From UBA7236 sp964463165 (GTDB lineage Bacteria > Bacteroidota > Bacteroidia > Chitinophagales > BACL12): a stretch of 64,000 nucleotides of DNA. Each line of letters starts with the position of its first letter. The first letter of the stretch is position 1. This document shows, piece after piece, positions 19,189 through 28,557 of this stretch. Where the stretch lies: positions 192,082 through 256,081 of the forward strand of contig CAYXBK010000003.1 in assembly GCA_964463165.1 (NCBI GenBank), in the 5' to 3' direction. The notes below the pieces were generated by a model. That model was not told the origin of the DNA and searched no databases. It was given only the letters and a program-made list of their open reading frames with translations. The translations under genes were made by a program, and so were the position numbers.

Positions 19189-21300
19189 ATGCCACGGAAA
19201 AAGAATAAAAAATCGTTGAAAGTCAAATTTATACATCGCGATATCAGCTGGTTGTCTTTTAACGAGCGTGTGTTGCAGGAAGCGGAAGATAAAAATGTGC
19301 CCTTGAATGAACGTGTGCGGTTTCTCGGTATTTTTTCAAATAATCAGGATGAGTTTTTCAGAGTGCGTGTTGCTACGCTGCGACGCCTTGCCAAAGTAAA
19401 TAAAGCACAGATCAAAAAATTAGAAGAGGATCCGGCCAAGATTTTAAATCAGATTCAAAAACGGGTGCTTGTGCTCAAAAACAGATTCGACAATGCGTAT
19501 CTGCATATTGTCGAAGAATTGAAAAAAGAAAAGATCCATATTTTAAATGAAAAGGAGATCAGTACGGAACAGGGCGACCTGATCAAAAATTATTTTAATG
19601 AAACAGTGCGCCAGGGTTTGTTTCCGATCATGCTCGATAATCAGAAAAAAATCCCTCTGCTCAACGATAAATCCATTTATCTCGCGGTGCGTATTACTAA
19701 AAAAGATAAACCGCAGGCAACACGTTATTCATTAATTGAAGTACCGGAAGCGATCACACGTTTTTTCCTGTTACCTGGTGAAGGGGATAAAAAATTCATC
19801 ATTTTGCTCGATGATATTATCCGTTATAATCTCAGTTCGATCTATTATATTTTTAATTACGACCATATCGAGGCATATACAATTAAGATCACCCGCGATG
19901 CAGAACTTGAACTCGATCAGGATCTTTCACAAAGTTTACTCGAGCTGGTGGCAAAAAGTTTGAAACGCCGCACAAAAGGTGAAACAACACGCTTTATTTA
20001 TGATGCGGAAATGCCGGAAGAAATGCTGCAATTTTTTGCAAAGAAAATGAAGTTGCAGAGAAATGATGCAATTATTCCCGGAGCACGCTATCATAATTTT
20101 AAAGATTTTATGAAATTTCCTGATTTAGGAAAACCGCATTTGCGTTTTGCTGACCAGCACCCGCTGAATCATCCTTTATTAAGTACGAATTCGAGTATCA
20201 CAAGCGTGTTGCGGCAAAAAGATATATTACTGCATTTACCGTATCAGAGTTTTCATCATATCATCGATTTACTGAGAGAGGCCGCAATTAATCCGAATGT
20301 TACGCAAATTCATATGACCTTATATCGTGTTGCGCAACATTCAAATGTTGTGATGAGTTTGATCAACGCTGCAAGAAATGGTAAACAGGTGGTGGTGGTA
20401 ATGGAATTAAAAGCAAGATTTGATGAAGAAAATAATATCTACTGGGCGAATCGTTTACAGGAAGAAGGTGTAACGGTTTTATTCGGCGCAAATACATTGA
20501 AAGTGCATTCCAAATTATGCCTGATCACACATAACCATGAAGGAAAAAACGTGCATTATGCAATTGTGGGAACAGGAAATTTTAACGAGAACACAGCCAG
20601 AGTATATACGGATCTGTTTTTACTTACATCCAATCCCGCTATTACAAAAGAGGTAAAGAAAATATTTTCTTTTTTTGAAAATACATTTGATGTAGGGAAA
20701 TATAAAAACCTGCTCATCGCACCTGTGAATTTACGCAAACGCATGAAAGAACTGATCTCCCGCGAAATAAAAAATGCGAAGGAGGGCAAGCCTGCATTTA
20801 TTTCAATGAAAGTAAATAACCTGGTGGATAAGGAGATCATAAAAAAATTATATGACGCAAGTAATGCGGGTGTAAAGATCAGGCTTATCGTGCGGGCAAC
20901 ATGCTCGCTTGTGCCGGGTGTGGCGGGATTAAGTGAAAATATTCAGGCGGTAAGTATCCTCGACCGCTATCTCGAACACCCGCGGATCTATTGGTTTCAC
21001 AATAACGGAAAGGAAGAAATATATATCGGTTCAGCTGACATGATGGAACGCAATATGGATTTCAGAGTGGAGGTGCTGGTGAATATCCTTCATAAGGAAA
21101 TCAGAGCACAATTGAAAGAAATATTTGAATTGCAATGGAAAGATAATGTGAAAGCAAGAACATTATTATTCGGGCATTTAAATGAATATATCGTGCGGAA
21201 TAAAACAAAGGAAACAGTTCAGAGCCAGCTTGCACTTTATGAGTATTTCAAAAAGTATTTTGAGAATAATATTGTTCAGACGGAAACTATAAAAAAATAA
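19189..21300 (+). CDS. ppk1: polyphosphate kinase 1
   Basis: PPK1 reversibly transfers the ATP gamma-phosphate to polyphosphate. The 703-residue length is normal for the family. The N-terminal domain opens with FIHRDISWLSFNERVLQEA, the typical PPK1 start. The middle domain holds PYQSFHHIIDLLREAA. The C-terminal phospholipase-D-like halves hold the phospho-acceptor histidine in NTLKVHSKLCLI and the second active-site stretch VGTGNFNENTARVYTD; MMERNMDFRVEV is also conserved. A TAAATTTG box lies 20 nt upstream of the ATG. The exopolyphosphatase-like gene follows after 3 nt, so synthesis and breakdown of polyphosphate are co-transcribed. Confidence 0.95.
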   Translation: MPRKKNKKSLKVKFIHRDISWLSFNERVLQEAEDKNVPLNERVRFLGIFSNNQDEFFRVRVATLRRLAKVNKAQIKKLEEDPAKILNQIQKRVLVLKNRFDNAYLHIVEELKKEKIHILNEKEISTEQGDLIKNYFNETVRQGLFPIMLDNQKKIPLLNDKSIYLAVRITKKDKPQATRYSLIEVPEAITRFFLLPGEGDKKFIILLDDIIRYNLSSIYYIFNYDHIEAYTIKITRDAELELDQDLSQSLLELVAKSLKRRTKGETTRFIYDAEMPEEMLQFFAKKMKLQRNDAIIPGARYHNFKDFMKFPDLGKPHLRFADQHPLNHPLLSTNSSITSVLRQKDILLHLPYQSFHHIIDLLREAAINPNVTQIHMTLYRVAQHSNVVMSLINAARNGKQVVVVMELKARFDEENNIYWANRLQEEGVTVLFGANTLKVHSKLCLITHNHEGKNVHYAIVGTGNFNENTARVYTDLFLLTSNPAITKEVKKIFSFFENTFDVGKYKNLLIAPVNLRKRMKELISREIKNAKEGKPAFISMKVNNLVDKEIIKKLYDASNAGVKIRLIVRATCSLVPGVAGLSENIQAVSILDRYLEHPRIYWFHNNGKEEIYIGSADMMERNMDFRVEVLVNILHKEIRAQLKEIFELQWKDNVKARTLLFGHLNEYIVRNKTKETVQSQLALYEYFKKYFENNIVQTETIKK

Positions 21301-21303
21301 GAA

Positions 21304-22200
21304 GTGAAATTTGCAGCTATAGATATCGGAAGTAATGCGATCAGATTATTAATTGAGAATGTTTTTGAAACACCTGCCGGGCCGGTCTTTCATAAAGACA
21401 GCCTCATTCGTGTACCTGTGCGTTTGGGGGAGGAAGCTTTTACGGACAAAAAATTTTCACAGGAAAAAATAGATCTGGTGGTGAAAGCAATGATCGCCAT
21501 GAAACACCTGATTGATATACATAAGGTGACTGCATATAAAGTTTGTGCAACATCTGCAATGCGTGAAGCTGAAAACAGTTTTGAAATTGTGGATCGGGTG
21601 AAAATGGAAACCGGCATGCACATTCAAATCATCAGCGGTGATAAAGAAGGAAAAACAATTCTTGAATTACCTCTTGAACAATACGGATTGAACCCGAAAG
21701 ATTATTTCCTCTATATTGATGTAGGCGGAGGAAGTACCGAACTTGCATTTTTTGGAAACAATCAGTTGATTCAAAACAGGTCATTTCCGATCGGAACATT
21801 GCGATTGCTCAACGATCAGGTAAATGAAAATGAATGGAAGGAAATGATGACATGGATCAAAAAATATAAACCGCAAAATTTTGAATTGAATGTGCTTGGT
21901 GTTGGCGGGAATATCAACCACGTGATGAAGAATTATGGAAAAACAGGAAAAAGCTTTTTAAATCTTTCCACTTTGAAACGCATCATGGTGTATATTGATG
22001 GCCTGAGTATGGGTGAACGTGTACGGAACCTGGGACTCAAACCCGATCGTGCAGATGTGATCGTGCCGGCACTGCGTATATATATTCATGTGATGAAATG
22101 GACGTCTACGGATAAAATATTTGTGCCGAAACAGGGATTAAGCGATGCAATCATTTCCGAACTGTTTCATGAATGGAGTAAAAAACCTGTTGTTGCCTGA
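21304..22200 (+). CDS. ppx: Ppx/GppA family exopolyphosphatase
   Basis: This is a 298-residue ASKHA-fold phosphatase, expected to hydrolyse polyphosphate or the pppGpp 5'-phosphate. The first phosphate loop is AAIDIGSNAIRLLIEN and the second is YIDVGGGSTELAFF; VCATSAMREAEN lies between them. This is the short form, lacking the C-terminal HD-like domain of E. coli Ppx. The start is GTG at 21304, three bases after the ppk1 stop, and no ATG fits the conserved N-terminus. Coupling to ppk1 makes exopolyphosphatase the more likely activity. Confidence 0.9.
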   Translation: MKFAAIDIGSNAIRLLIENVFETPAGPVFHKDSLIRVPVRLGEEAFTDKKFSQEKIDLVVKAMIAMKHLIDIHKVTAYKVCATSAMREAENSFEIVDRVKMETGMHIQIISGDKEGKTILELPLEQYGLNPKDYFLYIDVGGGSTELAFFGNNQLIQNRSFPIGTLRLLNDQVNENEWKEMMTWIKKYKPQNFELNVLGVGGNINHVMKNYGKTGKSFLNLSTLKRIMVYIDGLSMGERVRNLGLKPDRADVIVPALRIYIHVMKWTSTDKIFVPKQGLSDAIISELFHEWSKKPVVA

Positions 22201-22255
22201 AATCTTTTCTTTCTGATTTTCTTCCTTTGCCGATTCTGATTTAATTTGCATACCA

Positions 22256-23224
22256 ATGCAATTCAGAACAGAATTTCCAATCGTTCCACTTCAGGACAAA
22301 TTAAAATACGGGTCAAAAATAATATGCATCGGTTCCTGCTTTTCGGAAGAAATAGGAGGCAGGCTGATGGATTTAAAATTTCATACGTTGTTAAATCCAT
22401 CGGGTATTATTTATAACCCGGTTTCTCTTGCAAATGAATTGAATTATTATTGCGGCAACCTGCAGTTTAATCCGGAGGAAGTATTTCATTCAACCGGTTT
22501 ATTCCGGCATTTCGATTTTCACAGCCGGCTGGCAGACCCCGATAAACAAATTGCAATAGATAAAATTAATTCTGCAATTCATAACGGTAAAACATTTTTA
22601 TCCGATGCAACACATCTTGTTGTTACATTCGGAACATCCATCGTTTACATTTCGGAACAAGGGAAAATAGTTGCAAACAATCATAAAGTTCCTGCAGGGA
22701 AATTTAAAAAATCCAGACTAACTGTTTCTGAAATTGTAACCGTCTGGAGCAATTTACGCAACGCACTTTTTAAATTATATCCCCAACTTCAAATTCTGTT
22801 TACACTCAGTCCTGTAAGGCATATCAGAGACGGGATGATTGAAAATCAAATCAGTAAATCAACCTTATATCTCGCAATACAATCATTGCTCGAATTTCCG
22901 CAAACATATTATTTTCCATCGTATGAATTAATGCTCGACGATTTAAGAGATTATCGTTTTTATAAACAGGACCTCATCCATCCGAATGAAACGGCTGTAG
23001 ATTATATTTTTGATAAATTCAGTATTGCGTGTATGGATGCTGCTGCATACCCGGTTATGGAAACAATTCGTGAAATTCAATCTGCAAAAAAGCACAAGCT
23101 GTTTTTTCCCGATTCGGAGGAAACTAAATTATTTAAGCAGCAAATGCTGCTGAAAACCAAAGCACTGCAGGAAAAATACAATGCGCTTGATCTGGAGGAC
23201 GAGATAAAATATTTCAGCAGTTAA
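22256..23224 (+). CDS. GSCFA domain-containing protein
   Basis: The 322-residue protein carries the family motif near its N-terminus (IICIGSCFSEEIGGRLM), followed by LLNPSGIIYNPVSLANEL and later FTLSPVRHIRDGM and YELMLDDLRDYRFYKQDLIHPNE. The family is related to SGNH/GDSL esterases. The GSCF serine and the final D-x-x-H (DLIHPNE) would form the catalytic pair. Its substrate is not known; an acyl ester on a glycan or glycolipid is a guess. No signal peptide is seen, so it is cytosolic. It follows ppx after 55 bp and converges with rmuC. Confidence 0.85.
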   Translation: MQFRTEFPIVPLQDKLKYGSKIICIGSCFSEEIGGRLMDLKFHTLLNPSGIIYNPVSLANELNYYCGNLQFNPEEVFHSTGLFRHFDFHSRLADPDKQIAIDKINSAIHNGKTFLSDATHLVVTFGTSIVYISEQGKIVANNHKVPAGKFKKSRLTVSEIVTVWSNLRNALFKLYPQLQILFTLSPVRHIRDGMIENQISKSTLYLAIQSLLEFPQTYYFPSYELMLDDLRDYRFYKQDLIHPNETAVDYIFDKFSIACMDAAAYPVMETIREIQSAKKHKLFFPDSEETKLFKQQMLLKTKALQEKYNALDLEDEIKYFSS

Positions 23225-23261
23225 TCTGCCGCTTGCAATAAAATGATGCTGTGTATTCGAA

Positions 23262-24620
23262 TCAAATTTCAGGCTGATCTTCCGTTGATTTGGATATGAG
23301 TGTTTCAGGCAATTCCTTTTTTGCTTTTGCACCCAGCTCTTTCATTTTTTCGAATTGAGAAATAATATTTCCCCTTCCTTCTGTAAGTTGATTGACGGCG
23401 TCCTGATAACTTTTATTGGAACGGCCGATATGGATGCCGACCTCACGCAAACTTTCAATAAAGCTTGCGAATTTATCATAGAGCAAGCCGCTGCGATCAG
23501 CAATTTCAATTGCATGTTTACTTTGTTTATCCCGTTTCCACAGATCGGCGATCAAACGCACAGCAGATAATAAACTGGAAGGGCTCACAATTACGATTCC
23601 TTTATTGTAAGCATATTGCCAGAGGTCGGGTGCGTTATAATTTGCGGCATAATTCGCAGATTCGATCGGCACAAACATTAAAACAAAATCGAGTGAACCG
23701 GTCCCGATCAGGGTTTCATAATTTTTTCTGCTCAATAGATCAATATGCGAATAAACAGAATCAACATGTTGTTTTAAATATCTTTTTTGATCGTCCGGGT
23801 CTTCCGCAGCAGTAAATTTTTCATAAGCGGTGAGGGAAACTTTTGAATCGATGATTATTTTGCGGTTGTCGGGTAGACCCACAACAAAATCCGGTTTCAT
23901 CAGATTGCCGTCCGCATCTCTGAATGTTTCCTGTTTAAAATATTCGCGGCCATTTGTGAGCCCCGATTTTTCCAAAATACTTTCCAGTATCATCTCACCC
24001 CAGTCGCCCTGTGTTTTCGTATCACCTTTTAATGCTTTGGTGAGATTTTTTGCATCGTCGCTTAATTTCTGATTGAGATCGTATAATTTCCCGATCTCAT
24101 TTTTCAGCGAAAATCTTTCCTTGCTTTCGTTCACATACACTTCTTCCACTTTCTGTTTAAAGTTTTTAATATCAAGGCCTAGCGGTTCTAATAATTGCTT
24201 GAGATTTGTCTGATTTTGTTCTGTGAATTTTTTGCTTTTATCATCCAGAATTTCATTCGCCAGTACTTTAAACTGGTTTGTGAATTTCTCACCCAGATTC
24301 TCTATTTCTTTGCGTAACGTTTCTTCTTTTTCAATGAGGTTAAGATTTGTATTTTTTAATTCAGCGATCTGTATTTCTGATTTATTTAATTCAGCTTGTC
24401 TGGAAGAAATATCATTTTTTAAAGTGGATAGTTCATTTTGATAATCAATAATATCCTTTTGGAAAATTTCATGAGAAGTTTTCAGGCTGATATAATTTGC
24501 ATTCAGTTCATCATACGTTTTCCGGTCGACGAGGTTTTTCCCAAAACTTGATTTTGCGTAAAGCCAGGCGATCACGGCACCTATGATTATTCCAACTAAC
24601 ACATATATTAGTAAATCCAT
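23262..24620 (-). CDS. rmuC: DNA recombination protein RmuC
   Basis: RmuC-family proteins limit recombination of short inverted repeats and have a PD-(D/E)xK-like nuclease fold. The 452-residue protein starts with one membrane helix (LIYVLVGIIIGAVIAWLYA). A long coiled coil follows (about 30-200), then the RmuC core (~200-415) with GDWGEMILESILEKSGL, KPDFVVGLPDNRKIIIDSKVSL and LIGTGSLDFVLMFVPIESA. The D...DSK set is intact. The C-terminal tail is helical and lysine/glutamate-rich. The gene stands alone and converges with the GSCFA gene. Confidence 0.92.
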   Translation of the reverse strand: MDLLIYVLVGIIIGAVIAWLYAKSSFGKNLVDRKTYDELNANYISLKTSHEIFQKDIIDYQNELSTLKNDISSRQAELNKSEIQIAELKNTNLNLIEKEETLRKEIENLGEKFTNQFKVLANEILDDKSKKFTEQNQTNLKQLLEPLGLDIKNFKQKVEEVYVNESKERFSLKNEIGKLYDLNQKLSDDAKNLTKALKGDTKTQGDWGEMILESILEKSGLTNGREYFKQETFRDADGNLMKPDFVVGLPDNRKIIIDSKVSLTAYEKFTAAEDPDDQKRYLKQHVDSVYSHIDLLSRKNYETLIGTGSLDFVLMFVPIESANYAANYNAPDLWQYAYNKGIVIVSPSSLLSAVRLIADLWKRDKQSKHAIEIADRSGLLYDKFASFIESLREVGIHIGRSNKSYQDAVNQLTEGRGNIISQFEKMKELGAKAKKELPETLISKSTEDQPEI

Positions 24621-24739
24621 TTATTTAAAATTTAGGTTGAAATTACATAAAATTGAAAATATCTATTCTTTGGTATTGAATCAAATTTCAGCTTCACTAT
24701 AAACGTTTTTTTGGGACCAGATATTACGAAATGTATAGC

Positions 24740-25279
24740 TTAAGGAATATTTGCAATCGATGGTATCCAAGGACGATATTTTGTTTCTGTTATGTCTCGC
24801 TTCCTTACGAAAAATATGAATTTAAACTGAATTGAAAATTTATAATAATTCATTTGATCATATAAGTTGTAAGGAACGATGTATGTGGCTTTTACCACCT
24901 TATTATTTTTTCTAATTAAAGACTCACTAATTTCGTTAAAAAATAAATCATTTAATGTATTCCTCAGCTTTGTAATATCACTCCAATCCTTCATTTCCTG
25001 ATTATATAAATACTCACCTCCTTTTCCAATTTGAATATCAACAGTGCGTGTGTCTGAAATCCCAAAATAAATATTACAATTTAAATTCTCTTTTGAAATA
25101 AGCCGAATATCTAAATCTTGATGTTTGAACTCCAGTTTACTCAGTGTTTCGTCTATATGTATGTCTGGGATCTGATTTATAAAATAAAATATTTCTCCCA
25201 GGATGAGCGATCTGTTGATTTCAGTGTCAGGTTTTTCAATTAAAAGAAAATCTTTGATTTTATTTTTAAGTAAGGACAT
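24740..25279 (-). CDS. hypothetical protein
   Basis: The 179-residue protein is acidic to neutral, with mixed helix and strand character and no signal peptide or membrane helix. I do not recognise the family. The arrangement (N-terminal helices, then alternating strands such as CNIYFGISDTRTVDIQIGKGG, and a C-terminal strand pair) resembles small immunity-like or uncharacterised Bacteroidota proteins, but no motif decides this. It is isolated, with no operon partner, beside a region of tRNA-derived repeats. Confidence 0.55.
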   Translation of the reverse strand: MSLLKNKIKDFLLIEKPDTEINRSLILGEIFYFINQIPDIHIDETLSKLEFKHQDLDIRLISKENLNCNIYFGISDTRTVDIQIGKGGEYLYNQEMKDWSDITKLRNTLNDLFFNEISESLIRKNNKVVKATYIVPYNLYDQMNYYKFSIQFKFIFFVRKRDITETKYRPWIPSIANIP

Positions 25280-25375
25280 TTTATAATCGGTAATACCTGT
25301 GAAGTAAAATTACAAGTTAAAAAAATAGGTTAATCAATTTTGAGGGATTTTGCAGGGGTGGATGAGACGCTGGAA

Positions 25376-25427
25376 TGCCGACCTCAGCATTTATGAGTGC
25401 TGCTCCGCCTATCGGCGGATACCACGC
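25376..25427 (-). repeat. tRNA-Met-derived fragment with hairpin in place of the D arm (copy A)
   Basis: On the minus strand this keeps the 5' acceptor gcgtggta, a 16-nt hairpin tccgccgataggcgga where the D arm should be, and a slightly damaged anticodon arm with CAT. The T arm is lost. It is separated from the other copies by the GIY-YIG gene. Confidence 0.7.
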
Positions 25428-25448
25428 AATTTAAATTCAAGAATAAAT

Positions 25449-25703
25449 TTATTTTGGGAATTGAGTCGCAATAAACTTCCTGATATATTCTCTTCCATGC
25501 CCTGACTTTAATTGTTTTTCTCTTGCCATGGCAGATTTTTTATCAGGATATTTTTCCGAAAATAGAATAACCCATGGCCTGAATTTTAAAGTATAACCTT
25601 TGATTGCATGGTTGTGCTCAAATAATCTTCTTTCTAAATCAGAAGAATAGCCGATATAAATCTTATCGGAAGAAGGGGAGTAAATTACATAAACAAAAAA
25701 CAT
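25449..25703 (-). CDS. GIY-YIG nuclease family protein (UPF0213-like)
   Basis: This 84-residue single-domain protein has the GIY-YIG core: YVIYSPSSDKIYIGYS at the N-terminus, the arginine in LERRLFEHN, and the glutamate in MAREKQLK. It is the short stand-alone type common in Bacteroidota, often multi-copy and near repeats or tRNA genes. Its substrate is unknown; structure-specific endonuclease activity is known for related SLX1-type domains. Its position between two tRNA-derived repeat blocks (25376-25427 and 25732-25890) is notable. Confidence 0.85.
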   Translation of the reverse strand: MFFVYVIYSPSSDKIYIGYSSDLERRLFEHNHAIKGYTLKFRPWVILFSEKYPDKKSAMAREKQLKSGHGREYIRKFIATQFPK

Positions 25704-25731
25704 AAGTAAGGGGTTAAAATGTTAAAATTGG

Positions 25732-25805
25732 AACGGCAGTCTCGGTTCAACTTCCCGACCTCAGCATTATGAGTGTTGCTCCGCCTTTTCGGCGGATACC
25801 ACGCC
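25732..25805 (-). pseudogene. tRNA-Met-like copy with replaced D arm, damaged T arm (copy B)
   Basis: It has the same register as the tRNA at 25902-25975, shifted by two 85-bp periods. The D arm is replaced by tccgccgaaaaggcgga. The 3' acceptor and T arm are degenerate and the anticodon stem carries a mismatch. Confidence 0.7.
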
Positions 25806-25816
25806 TAATTGCTTTG

Positions 25817-25890
<74 letters not shown>

Positions 25891-25901
25891 TAATTGCTTT
25901 G

Positions 25902-25975
<74 letters not shown>

Positions 25976-26022
25976 TTTAAGGCCGGCAAAGATAATTCAA
26001 ACAGGTCTTTTGTAAAAGATTT

Positions 26023-26877
26023 TCAGAATAATGCGCCGGTATAAATTTCATCCAGCCTCATTAGTTGTTTTGGGCGTATCCCTTTTTCGGTTTCCTGCAA
26101 TGTACAGCATTCGTTCACTGCATCGTGTTCAAAGAAGAGTATATAATCTTTTTTAAGCGCTTCATTGAGGAATACTTCTTTTTCTTTCAGTGTGATCAGC
26201 GGCCGCACATCATATCCCATCACATAGGCAAGCGGAATATGCGCATAAGACGGCATCAGATCAGCCATATAAACAATTGTTTTGCCCTGGTATTTAATAA
26301 CAGGCAACATCATGGCTTCCGTATGGCCATATACCCAAATCGTAGAAAAACCGCGAAACAGATCTTCATCTTCATTTAGAAAGCGCACAACACCATGCTG
26401 CTGCAATGGAATGAAATTTTCTTTCAGGAAGGATGCTTTTTCGCGGGAGTTGGGATTTGTTGCCCATGCCCATTGTCTTTCATTGCTCCAGTACCGTGCA
26501 TTCGGGAATGTTGGAACAAGTTTCCCTTTTTCATCCAATTTCACTGCACCACCACAATGATCGAAATGTAAATGTGTGAGAAAAACATCCGTAATATCTT
26601 CAGGCAGAATATTTTTCGCTTTCAGTGACGACAGCAGCGTGTTTTCTCCATGCGGTTCATAATGACTGAAAAATTTTGCATCCTGCTTGTTACCCATGCC
26701 GCAATCGATCAGTATCACTTTCCCTTCTGCTATCACCAGTAAACAGCGCATGCTCCAGGTGCACAAATTATTTTCATCCGCCGGCACAAGTTTGTTCCAT
26801 ATTTTTTTCGGGACCACGCCAAACATGGCGCCTCCATCAAGTTTGAAATAGCCTGTATCGATTGAATGGATTTGCAT
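26023..26877 (-). CDS. MBL-fold metallo-hydrolase
   Basis: This 284-residue cytosolic protein belongs to the metallo-beta-lactamase superfamily, in a subgroup near N-acyl-homoserine lactonases and quinolone-type hydrolases. The metal-binding motif is THLHFDHCGG (HxHxDH). Further ligands are expected in GHTEAMMLP (His), MADLMPS (Asp) and FFEHDAVNE (His). The N-terminus GYFKLDGGAMFGVVPKKIW is typical of the subgroup. The substrate cannot be stated. The minus strand has TATATTTG 8 nt before the ATG, so the 5' leader should be only a few bases. Confidence 0.87.
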   Translation of the reverse strand: MQIHSIDTGYFKLDGGAMFGVVPKKIWNKLVPADENNLCTWSMRCLLVIAEGKVILIDCGMGNKQDAKFFSHYEPHGENTLLSSLKAKNILPEDITDVFLTHLHFDHCGGAVKLDEKGKLVPTFPNARYWSNERQWAWATNPNSREKASFLKENFIPLQQHGVVRFLNEDEDLFRGFSTIWVYGHTEAMMLPVIKYQGKTIVYMADLMPSYAHIPLAYVMGYDVRPLITLKEKEVFLNEALKKDYILFFEHDAVNECCTLQETEKGIRPKQLMRLDEIYTGALF

Positions 26878-26910
26878 ATTGTTTACAAATATAAGTGGAA
26901 AGTGTTAACG

Positions 26911-26985
26911 TGCCCGCCTGCCTGCAGCACATGCGCCTGGCGTCGGCCGGCAGGCCCGGGTGTTCAGGTGTTCACGTGTTCATGT
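26911..26985. repeat. REP-like GC-rich palindrome plus 8-bp tandem repeat
   Basis: Arms tgcccgcctgcct and gtcggccggcaggc make an imperfect inverted repeat. Its right arm is the reverse complement of a 15-nt run at 34557-34571 (cctgccggccgacgc), so this is a dispersed element. Three copies of an 8-bp repeat (gtgttcag, gtgttcac, gtgttcat) follow. Confidence 0.65.
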
Positions 26986-27073
26986 CAGTTGCGAAAGATG
27001 CTTCGCACATCATATTTCGCTTTTGATCTGCAGAATTAAAGGCTTTCAATAAATTATAGGCCAAGCTTTCGTT

Positions 27074-27688
27074 TTACTTAGTTCCGAAAAGTTTCTGCCA
27101 GAAAGTTCTTATGGTTTTTGGTAAAATGGATCTAACTATATTTTGTTTTTGTGCATTCTGAACAGCTTGGAATTTATTAACAACTGTTTCAGTCGGGAGA
27201 CCAAGTGAGCGAGTAGCATTATAAGCAACTAAATAATCTTTATGATTGCGATAAGTATGAAATAGTTCTGTAATTCGCTCGTCTTTAAAATCCGGTAAAT
27301 AATATAACAAGTCAATCAGCGCAAATTCATTGGTTATTGTTGGCATTGTTTCAAGAACAATCTCCTTCATTTTAAAGTCATGCGTTATTTGAAAAATAGA
27401 ATGAGCAATTGTCACCTTCATGGCTCCATCACTTTTTCCCAGTAAATTAATTAAGGTCGAAATTGATTCTTTCGATTTGATATGACCAAGTCCAACGATG
27501 GGCCAGCTGTCACCCAGGCTCGCAGCTTTAATAAGTTCAACTTCTGCTATTTTAAGTTCTTCGTTTGACAGATTATCAAGAAGGTACAACGGAACACCGT
27601 CTTTTCTTTGCGCCCATGTATTTGCTTCCAAATACTCCTTTCTAAAGATATCTAAGTTTGCTGTAATTTTCACAAAATGTGTTCGCAA
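27074..27688 (-). CDS. HEAT-repeat-like hypothetical protein
   Basis: The 204-residue protein is all-helical by inspection, with HEAT-like repeats in the middle. GLGHIKSKESISTLINLLG and later helices such as LIDLLYYLPDFKDERITELF have the paired-helix pattern. No catalytic motif, signal peptide or membrane helix is present. HEAT-like repeats usually mediate protein contacts; the partner is unknown. The gene precedes a methyltransferase gene on the minus strand by 13 bp only if read as the downstream member, so the two may be co-transcribed. Confidence 0.6.
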   Translation of the reverse strand: MRTHFVKITANLDIFRKEYLEANTWAQRKDGVPLYLLDNLSNEELKIAEVELIKAASLGDSWPIVGLGHIKSKESISTLINLLGKSDGAMKVTIAHSIFQITHDFKMKEIVLETMPTITNEFALIDLLYYLPDFKDERITELFHTYRNHKDYLVAYNATRSLGLPTETVVNKFQAVQNAQKQNIVRSILPKTIRTFWQKLFGTK

Positions 27689-27701
27689 TCAACATTCTAA
27701 T

Positions 27702-28484
27702 TTATGAAAAAGATTGATACCAAGCAATCCTCTTATTGCCTTTCACGGCCATGATCACTCCGTAATTCTTTTTATTGTATATCCATTTATGCCTGATTAA
27801 AACATTTACAACAAATCCCCACCAAAAGAATTGATTGATGCGGCGGAATTTATATTTAAATCCGTATTGATGTAATAATTCGATAATTAATTCATGGTCC
27901 GGCCGCCCGTCAATAGTACCCGATGCATCATATCTCCCTGCTATAATTGTGAGTGCGATATTTTTTGATTGAGATAATATATTATGCATACCTTTTAATG
28001 TGGCATACTCGGCGCCATTAATAGTTAAATTGATATGCCCGATTTTTTCAATTTTTATTTTCAGGTCGGAAACAATATTATCAAGTGTTGTCAATTCCAC
28101 CTGCGTATCAGCTTTATTTAATGTTACGGTCATGTCAATGCCGATATTTCCCAGCTGATTCCAGCTTGCTTTTTCGCCAAAATAAAATATCGTTTCACCG
28201 GTTGTGGAGTACAATGCTTTTTGAACAAGCTGAATATTTATTTTTTTGCGATGTATAATTTCATTTGCGATGCGATGATTTTCCGGATCAGGATCAATAC
28301 CGATGATCAAACTTTGATTCCGAGTTTTTTTCTGCATTAAAAATAAATCGGAAGTAACCGGCGCACTCATATCAAATCCTGCCTGAATACCAATCTCACC
28401 TTTTTTTAATGCAGGGAATTTTAATCGAGCATCAATCGCCGTAAATAAATTCCAGAATATTTTTTTTAGTGTAGAAATAATCAT
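27702..28484 (-). CDS. FkbM family methyltransferase
   Basis: The 260-residue protein is an S-adenosylmethionine-dependent O-methyltransferase of the FkbM family. I use the ATG at 28484 (MIISTLKKIF), since the longer frame starts with TTG. Motif I is degenerate (EIGIQAGFDMSAPVTSDLF) and is followed by SLIIGIDPDPENHRIANE. The family-typical centre TTLDNIVSDLKIKIEKIGHINLTINGAEY is recognisable, with DNIV and the acidic/NGAE region replacing the usual DxxG-AE. Relatives methylate sugars or polyketides. The motif I change from GxN/GxG makes the SAM site unusual. Confidence 0.72.
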   Translation of the reverse strand: MIISTLKKIFWNLFTAIDARLKFPALKKGEIGIQAGFDMSAPVTSDLFLMQKKTRNQSLIIGIDPDPENHRIANEIIHRKKINIQLVQKALYSTTGETIFYFGEKASWNQLGNIGIDMTVTLNKADTQVELTTLDNIVSDLKIKIEKIGHINLTINGAEYATLKGMHNILSQSKNIALTIIAGRYDASGTIDGRPDHELIIELLHQYGFKYKFRRINQFFWWGFVVNVLIRHKWIYNKKNYGVIMAVKGNKRIAWYQSFS

Positions 28485-28521
28485 AACAACCTGGTAGAAT
28501 ATGAACAAAGATAAGATGCGT

Positions 28522-28556
28522 GAAGACTGCCGACTGCCAACTGAAGACTGTGGACT
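28522..28556. repeat. 7-bp repeat tract (gactgcc type)
   Basis: Five degenerate heptamers (gactgcc, gactgcc, aactgaa, gactgtg, gact) lie between ribH and the methyltransferase gene. Confidence 0.7.
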
Positions 28557-28557
28557 T

